Positions 33,115-45,407 are shown, counted from the stretch's first letter. The stretch: 64,000 nucleotides of DNA from Amborella trichopoda (GCF_000471905.2 NW_006499207.1:164965-228964), one strand, 5' to 3'. Program-made: numbers and translations. Notes: generated from the sequence alone by a model not told the origin.

Positions 33115-33625
33115 TTACACTACCATTGGAGGACCCAATGTGTAGTGCTCATGACAATTTTTGGGGTGCAACCCTCCCTGTTATTCACAATCACTCCTCA
33201 ACTCCACTCCTATCATAGGAGCTAAGGTATTGTATACCCAATTACTAATGGGGGACCCGTTGCGTAGTGGTCATATCACAGAGATCAGTTTTCAGTATAA
33301 CAGAATCACAAATCCAACTACCGATGGAGGACCTATTGCGTAGCGGTCAGGGCATATATAACAGTTGTAATATAACATAATCAGAGTAGCCACTACTAAT
33401 GGAGGACCCATTGTGTAGCGATCATGACACACATAACAGTCTTAATATAACATAATCAAAGTAGCCACTACTAATGAAGGATTCATTGTGTAGCGATCAT
33501 GACATATATAACAGTCTTAATATAACAGAATCAGAGTAGCCACTACCAATGGAGGACCAATTGCATTGCGATCATGGCACATATAATAGTTTGTTATAAC
33601 ATAATCACATATATTAATCAATGCC
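33115..33625. repeat. tandem array, about 77-bp unit, in gypsy LTR
   Basis: Five to six units contain actaatggaggacccattg, tgtagcg.tcatgac, ataacagtcttaatataaca and taatcagagtagccact. The middle three units are the most alike. It lies in the LTR upstream of the likely promoter in the element's own orientation (U3). A shorter array of cagtatcatatttt words follows at 33625-33715. Confidence 0.85.
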
Positions 33626-35104
33626 ACCGTATCACAGTATCATATTTTCAGTATCGAAGTATCATATTTTAGTATTACAGTGTCATATTTTCAGTATCAC
33701 AGACTCATATTTTTCTGCAATTTCAGGCAGTGACGTCCAGCTATAAACATGGCCATAGTGCTTAATCTATTTAGAATTTAAAAATGGTTCCGAAACCAAT
33801 TTTTTACTAGACATTCTTATCTTTCAAATAGGGGTAGTTTGATAGAGTTTGGACCACGTTTAATCCTTCAAAAGCTCATTAGAAAAGAGGATCCCATCTG
33901 AAACCTGTTGAGCAGTTGGAACAGTGACATGTCCCACTTAGGACCATTATAAATTTTAATCCATAAAACATTTTAAAGTGCTTCTAAAATCAAAATTCGA
34001 GTAAAAAAAACATGGATCTTTCAAACAAGGGTAGGTTGAGAATATTTGGACTCCATTTTGACAACTCAAGTAATGGTTCTGGATTTTACAAAATCTGTCC
34101 ACAGTGACATATCTCCGTAAATAATTATCTAACTCTCAATTTAGGAAGAAATTTGAAATGTGTTCAACATGTAATTTCAAGCGTACTCATAAATCTTTCA
34201 AAGGACAGTAGTTTAGAAGAAAACAAACTCCATTTGTTTAATCAAAATTCGTGACAACAGAGACATCAGTTCCGCACTTTTACTAAATTTTTCAACGGTG
34301 ACCTACTTGCACATTTTGAAGCATAACTCTCTATGCATAAAGAATTTGAGTAAGATTCAAACATGAACATTTTAGTAGACACAAATATATTCGAATGGCA
34401 AGGGTTTGAGGTCAATTGGACCCCATTTGATAGGACAAAAGTATATTAGAAACACATAGAACCTTCTTGGAAATTACAGCACAGTCACATCATCACTCAA
34501 CATGACAATCAATTAGCCTCTAATTATGCTAATTCTTAACATAAACCTTTCTCATTTTCCATTAGATACACAAAAACACATAATCACAGACTTTCCATGA
34601 AAAACAACGAAGATTTGATACTCATTTTGGTCATGCAAAGGCAAGCTAAATTGCTGGAATTTACAGTACAACAATATGCATATGTATCCATTAATCATGC
34701 CACTACTTATGCAAATTATCATGCTTGATTCATGTCCAATTCATACTTAAGGACCTACAAGGTAGATGATCCACTTACCTTAGGTGCATGTGTCTCCAAA
34801 TCTTCTCCCACAGTCTCCTCCTTCAAGCTTCTAGCAAGGATCTTCAATGGTGAACAATAGCTAACAAAAGGGGCTCCAAGTTGAAAGGCTCTAGAGAGAG
34901 AAGGTGAAGTTAATGACGTGTGGGAGAGAGAGAGGCTTAAGTACTCCCCTGGTGGGGAGGTGGTAGTCCAAGTGGTGACAAGTGACAAATACCACACATG
35001 CAACTGGACAAGTAGCATGTGTGGCTGCATGCACTCAGTAGGTGGCATCCACTGTCCATGCACGACAGTGTTACACAAGGTGCTACCATGCACAATGGTG
35101 CCTC

Positions 35105-35335
35105 AAATGGCGTTTCCCCTCTGTCTTCTCCAAACGGCGTTGCCCCCTTCCTTTGTCTATGCGCAGCGTTCCTCCCTTCATGCACGCGGTGTTGCCTCTC
35201 TCTCTTCTCCAAACGGCGTTGCCCCCTTCCTCTGTTCATGCGTGCAGCGTTGCCTCTATCTCTTCTCCAAATGACGTTGCCTCCTTGTTCTGTTCACACG
35301 TGATGTTCCTCCCTTCATGTGTGCGGCGTGTTTCC
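35105..35335. repeat. GC-rich tandem array at start of gypsy LTR
   Basis: Three imperfect units of about 60-80 bp contain cttctccaaacggcgttgcc, ccttc.t.tgttcatgcg and cagcgttcctcccttcatg. This is strongly different in composition from the AT-rich rest of the LTR. Open frames through it in all directions are repeat artefacts. Confidence 0.75.
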
Positions 35336-35361
35336 ATGGCCGAAAAAACTTGGTTCTTACA

Positions 35362-35376
35362 TCATCCCCTCATTAA
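35362..35376 (-). other. polypurine tract of the nested gypsy element
   Basis: On the minus strand aatgaggggatga lies immediately before the LTR start tgtaag. Purine-rich tracts at this place prime plus-strand DNA synthesis in LTR retrotransposons. Confidence 0.7.
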
Positions 35377-35404
35377 GAAAGATTTTTTCCTCAAAATTGT
35401 TAAC

Positions 35405-38400
35405 TTAGTTATTTAGAAAAATGGGGGTATTTATCCTGGATCTCATCTTCTTGCTCCCATGTTGATTCTTCTATGGAATGATACTGCCATAGAACCCGAA
35501 CCAGGGGAATCTATTTATTACGCAATACCTGAACCCTCTTGTCTAGTATCTCAATTGGTTGTTCAACATAAGTCAAATCTTCTCTGATCGAGATTAGCTC
35601 ATACTTCAAGACATGGGACGGATCGGGTTGATATTTCCTTAACAGTGAAACATGGAAGACATCATGACTATTAGCCAACTTGGGCAGTAAAGCTAATCGA
35701 TATGCCGCGACTCCGATTCTTTTTAAAATTTCAAAGGGTCTAATGAATCATGGACTTAGTTTTCCTTTTTTGCCGAACCTCATAATGCCCTTAGTTGGCG
35801 ATACTCTAAAAAAGACCCGATCACCTACTTCAAACTCGAGGTCTCTTCGTCGGTTATCGACATAACTCTTCTGCTGACTCTAAGCTATTTTGAGCCTTTC
35901 TTGAATTAAGGCAATCTTCTCTGAAGTCATCTAAACAATTTTCAACCCTAACAGTCTCCTTTCGTTAACTTTATCCCAACACATTGACGATTTGTACTTC
36001 CCTCATACAGGGCCTCAAAAGGTGCCATTGAATACTGGTTTGGAAATTGTTGTTATTCTATTAGAGGTAAGTGATCATCTTAGTTTCCTTTACAGTAAGT
36101 AACACTTGCCCTCAACATATCTTCTAGGGTATGAATGGTGCTCTCTGACTGTCCATAAGTCTGGGGGTGGAAAACAATACTGAAAGTGAGTTTTGTTCCC
36201 AAGGCTGATTGTAGAATGTTCCAAATCTTGAAGTAAATCTAGAGTCCCCATTGGACACAATGCTAACAGGTACCCATGCATTTTTATTACCTCTTTGATA
36301 TAAAACTAAGCCAGTTTAATAGGGGTATAGGTGGTGCCGACTGGTAAGAAAGGGCAGCTTTAGTTAATCGGTCTACAATAACCCAAACACTATCGTGTCC
36401 AGTGCCTGATCTTGGCAAACTAAACACAAAGTCCATAGTGATGTGTTCCTACTTCCACTCCAGCACTGGTAAGCGCTGTAACAGTCCGGCAGGTTTTTGA
36501 TGTTCAACCTTCACTTGCTGACATGTCAGACACTTAGAAATAAATTGTGCCACATCCCTCTTCATGCTATTCCACCATAAAGTTTTCATTAAATCCTGAT
36601 ACATTTTTGTATTCCCAAGGTGCACAGTATAATGGGAGTGGTGTGCCTCTTCTAGAATGGCCTTTTTTATATTCTCATCACTTGGAACACATACCCAATC
36701 TTTAAATTTCAACAAATCATCACTACTGACAGAGAACTCATGTTTTCTTTCTAACTTTAGGTCTTCTAGGATTTTCATGAGCTAGGGGTCTATCTTTTGT
36801 GCCTGTTGAAAGAGCTGAGGTTCCACCCTTATACCGGCTGTTATTCTTACCCCATCACTAGGGGGTAGTGTTGGGCGTCATTTCACTACATCTTCTATCA
36901 GTTTCATCTCTCGGACCATCATGTGAGCCATTAACACCACGGGCTTCCTACTCAAGGCGTCTGCCACGACATTTGTCTTACCCTGGTGAAAGTTAATGGT
37001 ACAGTCATAATCATTCAGTAGGTCCATACATCTTCTTTGCCTCATATTCATCTCCTTCTGAGAAAATAAATACTTGAGGCTCTTATGGTCCATGAATATC
37101 TTAAATTGAGCCCCATAAAGGTATTGTCCTCAGATTTCAAGGCAAATACTATAACCACAAGTTCCAAATCATGCATTGGGTAATTTTGCTTGTGTAGCTT
37201 TAATATCTGGATGCATAAACTATGACCTTCTCTTGCTACATTAACACACACCTAAGTCCCTTATGACTAGTGTCAGTGTAAACCACAAAGCCTTTGTTTC
37301 TTTCGGGTAAGGTTAATATTGGGGCCGTAGTTAATCTCTTCTTTAATTCTTGAAAACTCTTCTCACAGTCATCCGACCGTACAAGTTTCACTTCTTTCTG
37401 AGTCAGGCGAGTCAGGGGGAGTGATATCTTTAAAAAACCTTCTACAAAACGCCTATAGTATCTAGCCAGTCCCAGAAAATTACAAACTTCTGTCACATTT
37501 GTTGGCCCTCCCCACTTAAGTACGGCTTCAATTTTGCAACGGTCAACTGCGACCCCGTCCTTAGAAATAACGTTCCCAAGGAAGGCCATGCTTGGAAGCC
37601 AAAACTCTCTTTTCCCTAGCTTAGCATATAACTTCTCTATCTTTAAGGTCTGGAGGACCATTCTTAAATGTCGTTTATGTTCTTCGAGATTCCTTGAGTA
37701 TACCAGAATATCATCTATAAATACCACTACAAAATCATCCAGAAAAGGTTTAAAAACTCTATCATCAGATCCATAAAGACAGCCGGGGCATTTGTTAACC
37801 CGAACAACATTACTAAGAAGTCGTAGTGACCATATCAAGTCTTGAATGCGATATTGGGGACATCTTCTTCCTTGACTCACAATTGATGATAACCTGACCG
37901 AAGGACAATTTTTTAAAACACTTGGGCCTTTTGGAGTTGATAAAAAGGATGTCAATTCTTGGCAAGGGGTACTTATTCTTTACAATGACTTGGTTCAGCT
38001 ATCGATAGTCTATACAAAGCCTCAAAGTCCTATCTTTCTTTTTAACAAATAAGACAGGCGCACCCTAGGGTGAAACACTAGGCCGAATGAATTCTTTCTC
38101 TAACAATTCTTCCAATTGTTCCTTCAATTCCTTTAGTTCCACTGGGGCCATCCTATAAGGGATTTAGAGATGGGGGCAGTATGAGGGACCACATTTATCT
38201 CAAATTCTATTTCCCTAACTGGAGGCAGAGAGGTTAAATCTTTAGGAAAATCTCTGGATATTCCCTCACCGTCGGTATTTCTTCTAACTTGAACCGGACC
38301 TCCCAATTTTCTACTACATAAGCTAAATACCCAACACATCTTTTAGCAAGCAACCGGGAAGCACGAAGAGCCGAGATGAAGTGCAAAAGAGAAACATCCT

Positions 38401-39720
38401 TGAGGCCAACAAGGTTCAACTCAGGCTGGTTTGGGCGTCTAAGGGTTATAGTCGTATCATGACACTTTACTTTAGCATGGTGTCGGAACAACCAGTCCAT
38501 GCCCAAAATAACATCAAAGACTTGGATGTCTAACAATATCAAATCTATAGGTAGCACACACCGTTCAAGTAAAGCACCATAGTGTTTGTAAACAATATCA
38601 GTTTCTATAGATTCCCCCATAGGTGTGCATACTACCAATGTCCAGTCAAGAAGTGAATGACTATTGTTTATGTGGCATGCAAAGTGAGGTGCAACAAAAG
38701 AGTATGTAGATCAAGGATCAACCAGAATTTTAGCTTTCATGCCACAAACGAAGAGCGTACCTCAGGTTACAAAGGAAGATGCCTTGACTTCTTGTTCTGT
38801 GAGGGCAAATACCTGACCTTGAGTCTTCTGTCGGTTTTCAGGTCCCTTCACTAGGCAATCTCTAATCTGGTGTCCAGGTTTACCACATCTGAAGCACGCC
38901 CCTATCCTTCTTCGGCACTTAGCCACCGAATGATTGTCCTTCCCACAATGGGCATGTCGAGCCCTTGTTCTCCCTAACATCACCCAACAAGGTCCTCTGA
39001 ATCTTCTTACCCCTCTAGTTATCTATTCTCCTGAAGTTCCTCCTTGGTGGTGGTCGAGCCTTTCTCCCCAAGTTTCCAAACTGGGTTGGTCCCGTCTTTC
39101 AGTTTCCCCCAACCCGGGACTCTTCACAACCCCTCTCAATCTTTAAGGCCAAATCTACCAAAGGGTAGAAGGTCTTGAGATTTTCTGATATTACCCTCCC
39201 CCTAATTTCTGGTATGAGGCCTCTCTCAAATTTGTTCACTTTTCGTGTCTCGGTAGTAATGATGTGTGGCGCATACCTTGACAGCTCAGCAAACTTAGCT
39301 GCATACTGTTCCACCCATAGATTTTCATGTTGTAACTCAATGAACTCTACTTCTTTTCTTTCCCATACAAAGTCAGGGAAATACTTCTCATTGAATGCTT
39401 CTAGAAAATTTCCCCAACTCACTTCTATCTCTGATTCTTCCCATGATTGCTTCACTGAGCCTCACCAGTGCTCAGCATCTCCTTCTGACAGGAAGGTCCC
39501 CAGCCTGACCTTCTGTTCATCCGTACAATGCAACACCTCAAATATGTTTTCTACTTGCCTTCTCCAACGTTCTGCTTTCTCTACTCCCCCGAGCCTCAAG
39601 AAAGTCGGAGGAGCCAGCCTTCTAAACTTCTCTATCAGAATACTGTCATTTTAGTTAGGGGCAGAGGTAAACGGGGCCGGCATTACTTCTTTCATCATTT
39701 GTGTCATGGCCCCTAACGTT
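35405..39720 (-). pseudogene. Ty3/gypsy gag-pol polyprotein, broken
   Basis: Reading down the minus strand, gag lies at about 39655-39099 (WGNFLEAFNEKYFPD, EQYAAKFAELSRYAP). Zinc knuckles HCGKDNHSVAKC and CFRCGKPGHQIRDC lie at about 38947-38854. A retropepsin region has DVILGMDWL at about 38510 but its active-site DTG is not evident. RT covers about 38190-37450 with [12 protein letters not shown] near 37725-37698. RNase H has [13 protein letters not shown] near 37090 and [10 protein letters not shown] near 36960. Integrase has the zinc part H…H…CLTCQQVK at about 36700-36510, and its catalytic part is degraded beyond 36450. The C-terminal stretch (FHVSLLRKYQPDPSH, VLWQYHS) is at 35680-35405. 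There are numerous stops and frameshifts, for example between 37955 and 38140. Confidence 0.85.
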
Positions 39721-39889
39721 CTGACAAACTCACGGAGGGCCTCGGTGTTTTCATTATTGGAGCTTGCATTAATGACTCGTGTCCTGGGAATCTTCAACCC
39801 TAAGACACAAGCACTCAGGTACTAATCTACTCAAAACTATTCTCAGGACACTTCTAAAACTTCCCAGGCCAAGACTCTTATCCTGGCTA

Positions 39890-39900
39890 CTCTGATACCA
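39890..39900 (-). other. primer-binding site of the nested gypsy element
   Basis: The minus strand reads tggtatcagag, complementary to the initiator tRNA-Met 3' end. It sits four bases (gtta) after the end of the 5' LTR at 39905. Confidence 0.85.
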
Positions 39901-39904
39901 TAAC

Positions 39905-40306
39905 TATCATGAACCGTCCCCTTGACCCCTACCATACCCTACCGGAAGGTGACAGAGTGTGGGATCCTGACCGAAGGTCGCAAACGTCACTCAGGCGGGA
40001 GTGGCTCAACGTGTGTTAGAAATGTGGAATCAAAGCAAACCACAAAAATTAAATAAAACTCATACATCAAGCACTATAAACTGAATAAATTAACCATTAA
40101 ATTTTCATTCAAGCTCCAAGATTATTTATAATATAGTTCAAGGCTTACAAGCTTGACTCTACTGTACATCACACCAAAATAATACAGTGGCCTCGCCACT
40201 AGGCACCAACTGTGTAGAAAGGGATCCCTGACAGGTCTGAAGGTTCAAATGTCCGCCACCACCACTTTGCTACTTGACTCCCACAGTCAAGTGCTATCAC
40301 TCTACA
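39905..40306 (-). repeat. truncated 5' LTR of the nested gypsy element
   Basis: Matches 32209-32600 of the other LTR (ggaaggtgaca.agtg, ctcatacatcaagca.tataa, gggatccctgacaggt). It stops at ctctaca (40306), where the host LTR resumes with taagagaggg. The terminal TGTCACG of the intact copy is TATCATG here. Confidence 0.8.
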
Positions 40307-40906
40307 TAAGAGAGGGAAATACCCCTGACCGCACGGGTACGCACTTTTCTCTTCTTGAAGATGCTTATCACTTTCGAAACTTTCATTTTTCTTCTCCCAC
40401 ACACGTAATCCCTCGCACGTGCAAGATTGCACGGACCCGAGCAAACCTGAAAGGGGTTCGAACTGGGTCCCGTCTGTGTCTAATCCCTCTTCCTTGCTTT
40501 GACAGCCTGATAAGAACGAAAAGGTTCCCCACTCGCTTGTTCAATCAATGAAAAGAAAGCCAACCCCAGAACGAAGAATCAAGACATCCATCAGAACCTA
40601 GACTTGAGAGGAGGAAGAGAGTCTCTTACCAAGCGGTGCTGGTGAACAGCCTGAGGGCTTTCGTAACTGATCTAAGAGGACGATCTGCTCGGACGTGTCC
40701 CACGAACTCGCAACGGCAGGTAAGCGAATCAACCTTTCCCCGTTATAAAATCTCTCTCTTTGTTGGTAGCCTATCCGCACTATAGAAAGCTAGCACGCCC
40801 GCATCACCTGACGCGCCACGTGCGTGAGCCTTCAATGTTTGTTTGAGAGAGGATCTTCTCCCCACACCCCCACGCGAGGGAACTAGAGAAAATCAGGCCC
40901 CGACCA
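40307..40906 (+). repeat. 5' LTR of gag-only element, part 2
   Basis: Matches 50231-50388 followed by 53619-54070 (taagagagggaaatacccc, gaagat…tatcact, ctcttccttgctttgac, tgttggtagcctatccgcac). It ends gaccca-like cgacca at 40906. By eye there are about 13 differences in the first 120 bp against the 3' LTR, mostly C/T and G/A, as expected for old methylated DNA. Confidence 0.85.
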
Positions 40907-40908
40907 AC

Positions 40909-40927
40909 TGGCGACTCCACTGGGGAC
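40909..40927 (+). other. primer-binding site of the gag-only element
   Basis: tggcgactccactggggac lies two bases after the LTR end. This sequence class (TGGCGACTCC.CTGGGGA) is characteristic of Tat-lineage gypsy elements such as Ogre. It is the strongest evidence for the lineage. Confidence 0.85.
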
Positions 40928-42247
40928 ACGCCACCCTATAGTTGGCTAGAACTGTTTTCAGACGAAAATCCTCTTCTCCTCTCTTTTTAAAATTTCAATG
41001 GCTTCCCGCTCTTCTTGTCTCCTTCAAATAAGGGATTTTCTCATCCCCATATCGGTGACTCATTCAACCACGAGTGAGTTGACTGGCCCTGCTACCCCAG
41101 TCCAATCTAGGGTAACACGGAGTAAGGGCATCCATGCCTCTAGTCCTTCCTCCACCCTTGATCGGAGGGAACTCACTAGGGTTACCTCCAAGGACTGCGC
41201 CGCGATCGCTCTTCCAAACCTTCACGACTGGCACCTAGCCAGTTGTAGGCCTAATCACGGAATTCTCCGCCACTCGGTGAACCCTAACAGGGCGCTGTAA
41301 AGGAAGACGGTCTGTCCCACACACCGCTCGCGCATGATCGTCCTCCTTCACGCGCACTCTCATCACAGCCAATAGTCTAACGATTGCTATGACAAGTCAG
41401 GGTACTGGGCAACCCTTCTCAATCCCTTCATCCACTTCGGGTCCCTCCAGACCCGTATTCATCCCACGCAGTCCGCTGACTGCCTCCATGCCACATAATG
41501 AACTTGTCGCTCGGGGCGATCCACATGGGAGGCCCATGCAGACACATGGCCTTCAGATCAACCGACGGTCACCGAGACCCTTGCACATATATGTCAAAAG
41601 TCATAAGGCCCACAAAACCAAACAGGCAGGCATCCTAAGTGTCGAGTCCTGTGCAGCACGAAGGGATAGACCTAGGCCCATCCCAAACACTCTGATAACT
41701 CGCACACACCCATGCAGGGGTGAACATCCCGTTAGCATGAAGAAGGGGATGCCGGAAACCCAAGATAACGACCAAGTTCCGACCACCTCTTAGCTTTCAA
41801 AGAAGTTCACTGCAAGCACTGTCCTTTCGATCTTGCTTGCGCTATACTCGCAGGAGCACCCCCAAGACAGAGAACGGGGTAAGCCACATCCAAAAACGAC
41901 TTGCTGGCTCGTCCCTTACTTGAAAACACAGCTGTCACGAAGGGGAGTACAAGACCATCAACCGAGGAGACCACCTCACCCCCTCGACACGAACATGCAA
42001 GGCAAACCTAGGCAGCCTCGCAAAGGGGACAAGCTGAACATTCAACCACGAAGGGTCAACTGAAGAGCAACCAATTCTACCTGTTGCAAGACACTGATCC
42101 TCTCACGATGGATGACATCATTGAATGTCATGTCGTCGAGATATGCGAAGACGAGTCTAACCCGCCAGACTAGCAAAGCTCAGCAGAACTCCAACAAGTT
42201 AAAGAGATATGCTTCCAGGATTGCCACACGCCCATCAAGGATGAGTA
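40928..42247 (+). other. leader region of gag-only element
   Basis: An open frame at 41389-41793 (134 codons, rich in Pro, Ser and Arg) has no recognisable domain. Shorter frames overlap. It may be leader RNA or the degraded N-terminal part of gag. Confidence 0.4.
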
Positions 42248-44180
42248 ATGGCCCCAAAGCCTCAAAGCACCACGCTCGACAAAACCTCATCCTCCAGGCT
42301 GCTCGGAACCCGTGCTCACCAGGCTGTGAGGAAATTTTCGGCTCAGGGAGGACAGGCTCAACCACTTCTAATCGGTATCCCAAATCGAGGCACCAAAAGG
42401 GCTCGGATCGCCCCACCAACTGAATTGTCGAGCCCCGGTGAACGAGTCGAAGTAATGGTGGTGAACCATGAGGAAGGAGAAAAGGAAAATCCATCTCTAG
42501 GCATCGAAAGCATCCTAAAAGATATCCTCGACAAGATCAAAATACTAGAGGGCATTCGCACCGCGGTGTCTCTCCATCAAGAGGTGAGTTCTCCTTGTAA
42601 ACCCCAAAATGATGAGAGGAATCGAACACTGCCACCTCCCGTGGGCCAAGCATCAATGCATGGCGATCAAATCGCCTCCTTCCAAGACCAACATAACACA
42701 GTCTCGCAGGCTGCCTCAATAACCTTTACCCTAGAAGACGTCCAAGCGATGATCAACAAGAGCATCCAAGGCCTCTAGGTGTCTGAAATGCCGGAGAATT
42801 GCCAATACAAAAAGCCTTACCTGCATTCAAATGACCAATTTCCCTTCTCCACGGGATACTAAAAGGGGAAACTGTCAGCCTTCGACGGCATAGGGTCACC
42901 ACAACAACATATAGCCCACTTCATGTCCGCATACCAGGAGTCAGCCGCAGATACCAGACTACTCTTGCGACAGTTTGTCAAAACACTCGAGGGACCTGCA
43001 TTCAAATGGTATGCACGTTTGCCACCAAACTCAATCCACTCTTGGGAAGGAATGGAACAACTCTTCTACAAACACTGTTTTGATGCCGAATTGGAAGTCC
43101 AAACCATAGAGCTCCTCACCATGATGCAAGCACCAAATGAGTTAGTAGGAAAATATATCCAAAGATGGTGTGACCTCACCATGTGTCTGAGCAGCCTTAT
43201 GAGTGATAGAATCTGTGCAAACATGCGTGAGAAATATGAAACAAGAGATTGCCCTACACATCGAGGCATCCAACCCTACCACCTTCTCCGACATGATCAC
43301 AAAGGCTGCCAAGATCAAAAGCCTATTAAAACACCATGGAGGAGACCGAGCCAAAAGTTCAAGCACCAGTCAGGCTTGTAACGCCGGGGGCAACTGGTTG
43401 AACCCCCGCACCAATCAACCCAAGAACGTAATCAGTGTAACCGTCACAATCGCACCCCTCGACGCTAAACCTGTGGTCAATACAGCCCCTCTGCCGACCC
43501 TAGTCATGTTACAAGGGATACCGACTAAAGCTAAGACGTATGCGCAACCGCAAGCCCCTCAGAAGCATAATTACAATAACGTACCGCCACCGCAAAAATA
43601 CCATCAAATTGAGGAATTCTTGCGCAGACTAAATCAGAAATATAGCTTCAATAAGGAGTGGGTCCCCACCCTCCTGGAAATGCTCTTTGACCAAGAGATG
43701 TTGGTACTCCCTGATGCCAAGAAGCCGGAGCAAGCATAGCTCGTTACGACCCCAAGTATTGTGCCTACCATCGAAGTGTGGGACACCCAGTCCAGGATTG
43801 CATCAAGTTAAAAGAACACATCGAAGCCTTGATCTTAAACAGACAGATCGACCTAGAAGGCCCCAAAAAATCTTTCGAGACCCCAGAAACTTCCCACATG
43901 GTCACGACCCACGAGGGATCCATCAATGACTCTTCTCTAGCCAGGCTACCTCCTGAGGGACTTTTTGTCCTATTCGACACGATGTGCCAGCATGAGGTGA
44001 TAGAGCCCTGCGTTTCCAAAAGACAAGAATTAAGCATGTAAAAAGGCCAAAACCCTTGATGCAAATACCATCAACAAAGGGGCCATGACTTGGCCAACTG
44101 TAGGGTGTTCAGCTCTATCTTGAAGAACTACATCCAAATCGGCCAGATTGTCCTAACAGATGGACAACCTTCATCACCAT
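42248..44180 (+). pseudogene. Tat-lineage gag, frameshifted
   Basis: Frame 42248-42775 covers an N-terminal part ending in TFTLEDVQAMINKSIQGL and a stop. The retrotransposon gag core lies at about 42870-43270 (LSAFDGIGSPQQHIAHFM, FVKTLEGPAFKWYARLPPN, SWEGMEQLFYKHC, YIQRWCDLTM). The frame then shifts near 43220-43260 and continues KQEIALHIEASNPTTFSDMI to a stop at 43739. A further shift leads to two zinc-knuckle-like motifs, CAYHRSVGHPVQDCIKLK near 43760-43810 and CKYHQQRGHDLANCRVF near 44057-44107. They have the form C-x2-H-x4-H-x4-C, as in plant Tat gag. Gag packages the element's RNA into particles. Nothing resembling protease or RT follows. Confidence 0.8.
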
Positions 44181-44317
44181 AAGGAACCAGGAGGAACAGG
44201 CTTCCTCACAACAAGGATCCCAATCAACTCAGCCCCCGCTCTCTACGAGTGAGGAGAATATGAAGACAAGAGAAGAACCCAATTGGTCCCGTAGGCAGGA
44301 CCTTAAATTTGCCTTCA

Positions 44318-44340
44318 AAAAAAAAAAAAAAAAAATTTTT
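44318..44340. repeat. poly(A)/(T) tract after gag
   Basis: A run of about 18 A residues followed by five T. It may be slippage, or the scar of a lost pol region, but no target duplication or other boundary is evident. Confidence 0.6.
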
Positions 44341-44518
44341 TAGGGAAGACAATGGACGAACGAGAAAAAAGAAGATCTTCATTACAAGCAAAAGAAAATA
44401 AAGACTAGACATGAAACAATGGGTACGCCAGAGGAAAAAAGAAAAAGCCTTAAAGCCCGTTGAGTGCGGCGAGCATTCTTTCCTTTAGCACTCGTACCCT
44501 CTCTTGCACAATTTGCTT

Positions 44519-45407
44519 CTACTCTTCCAAGTGAGAAACACCTACTAAAAACTCCTTAGAAGCCGCGAGGGCCGCCTGCGCCTTGGATTGTGCCTCCTCC
44601 AAATCGCGAGCCCTCATAGCTACCCCCTTCCGATAGTCATTCTGATATGCCTTCAAACAGGCTATGCGCACCTGTAGACGCGCAACCTCGTCCTCCGCCT
44701 CCACGATCTGATGAGAACACTTCCCCTATTCATCCATGAATGAGTAGTGACGAGCCGTCCCTTCCTCTTTGCATAACGATCCACATCAGCAAACATCTGG
44801 GCCGCCTTATCCTGCAAAGTGACCTGATACACATCAAATTTCTCTCGCACTGAGGTTTCATGCGATAGAGCCTCAATACCTCAGTTGGCCAAATCCTGTA
44901 ATAGCTCCTTCAGTTGTCTGAAAGTGTCTTCATTATAATACGCGGACATCAAACTGGCCGCACAAGACTCCAAAGCCTCGACCTGATCCTTCAAGTCAAA
45001 GAGAGCATAAGTCTTGAGCGCCTAGAGCCCTGAGCGAATCATGTAACGTACCTTGGCCTCCTTAAAACCTAACTCTGGGGATGGAAAAACCGGGGAAGCA
45101 ATCGTAGAAAGAGGACATATGTCTAAAGTGGGGCCCTCAGTCCAAACCTTCAGGTTCTCATTAGAAACAGTTGACGAAAGGAGTAAACCTCTATCATCCC
45201 CTGCTCTCGACTCCGTTTCCGAATGAACAGGAACAGAGCCCGTCATCTCATAGTGGGGATTCCCTTGACTCTACCTACAATCTCAGCATTCGATATAGAC
45301 ACCCTGCAAGCCAGAGTCGAAGAATCATTCGCTCTTGAATGTTTTGCCAAAAGAAGCCCCACTGAAGAGCCACCTCTTTTCGCACCGAGTTCCTTCTCCG
45401 AGACCAT
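44519..45407 (-). pseudogene. antisense ORF with coiled-coil character in gag-only element
   Basis: The minus strand between gag and the 3' LTR reads from an ATG at 45407 (MVSEKELGAKRGGSSVGLLL) to a stop at 44519. It crosses a frameshift at 45243-45246, a stop at 45022, a stop near 44880 and a frameshift near 44700. Despite these breaks, the three pieces form one long coding-like stretch. The second half is rich in Ala, Glu, Leu, Lys and Arg with heptad-like spacing (DLKDQVEALESCAASL, EDTFRQLKELLQDLANW, VARLQVRIACLKAYQNDYR, DLEEAQSKAQAALAAS), so a coiled coil is likely. Extra ORFs, often antisense and placed near the 3' LTR, are known in Tat-lineage elements; this one fits that position. I recognise no catalytic or mobile-domain motif. 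It could also be a captured gene fragment. Confidence 0.55.

Larger units (their letters stand above)
32209..35361 (-). repeat. 3' LTR of the nested gypsy element, 3.15 kb
   Basis: On the minus strand it begins tgtaagaaccaag (35361 downward) just after a purine tract and ends …ggtcgtgaca at 32209. The last 400 bp match the 5' LTR remnant 39905-40306, with roughly 20 differences in the first 135 bp by eye. It is long for an LTR, partly because of two internal tandem arrays. Confidence 0.8.
32209..40306 (-). mobile_element. chromodomain-type Ty3/gypsy element nested in LTR, antisense
   Basis: The element lies on the minus strand. Its 3' LTR is 32209-35361 and complete. Its polypurine tract is at 35362-35376, the polyprotein remnant spans 39720 to 35405, and the primer site is at 39890-39900. 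Only the first 402 bp of its 5' LTR remain (39905-40306). The right junction is irregular: about 2.7 kb of this LTR and about 88 bp of the host LTR (equivalent to 50143-50230) are missing, so a deletion followed insertion and no target duplication can be read. The left boundary is clean (…gactaca then tgtcacg). Domain order and the C-terminal LWQYHS..ESTWE stretch fit the Tekay/Del-like chromovirus group. Confidence 0.85.

Noticed and set aside
34755..35416. Overlapping open frames in both directions near the LTR start
   Set aside because: They overlap the GC-rich tandem array, and none contains a known domain.
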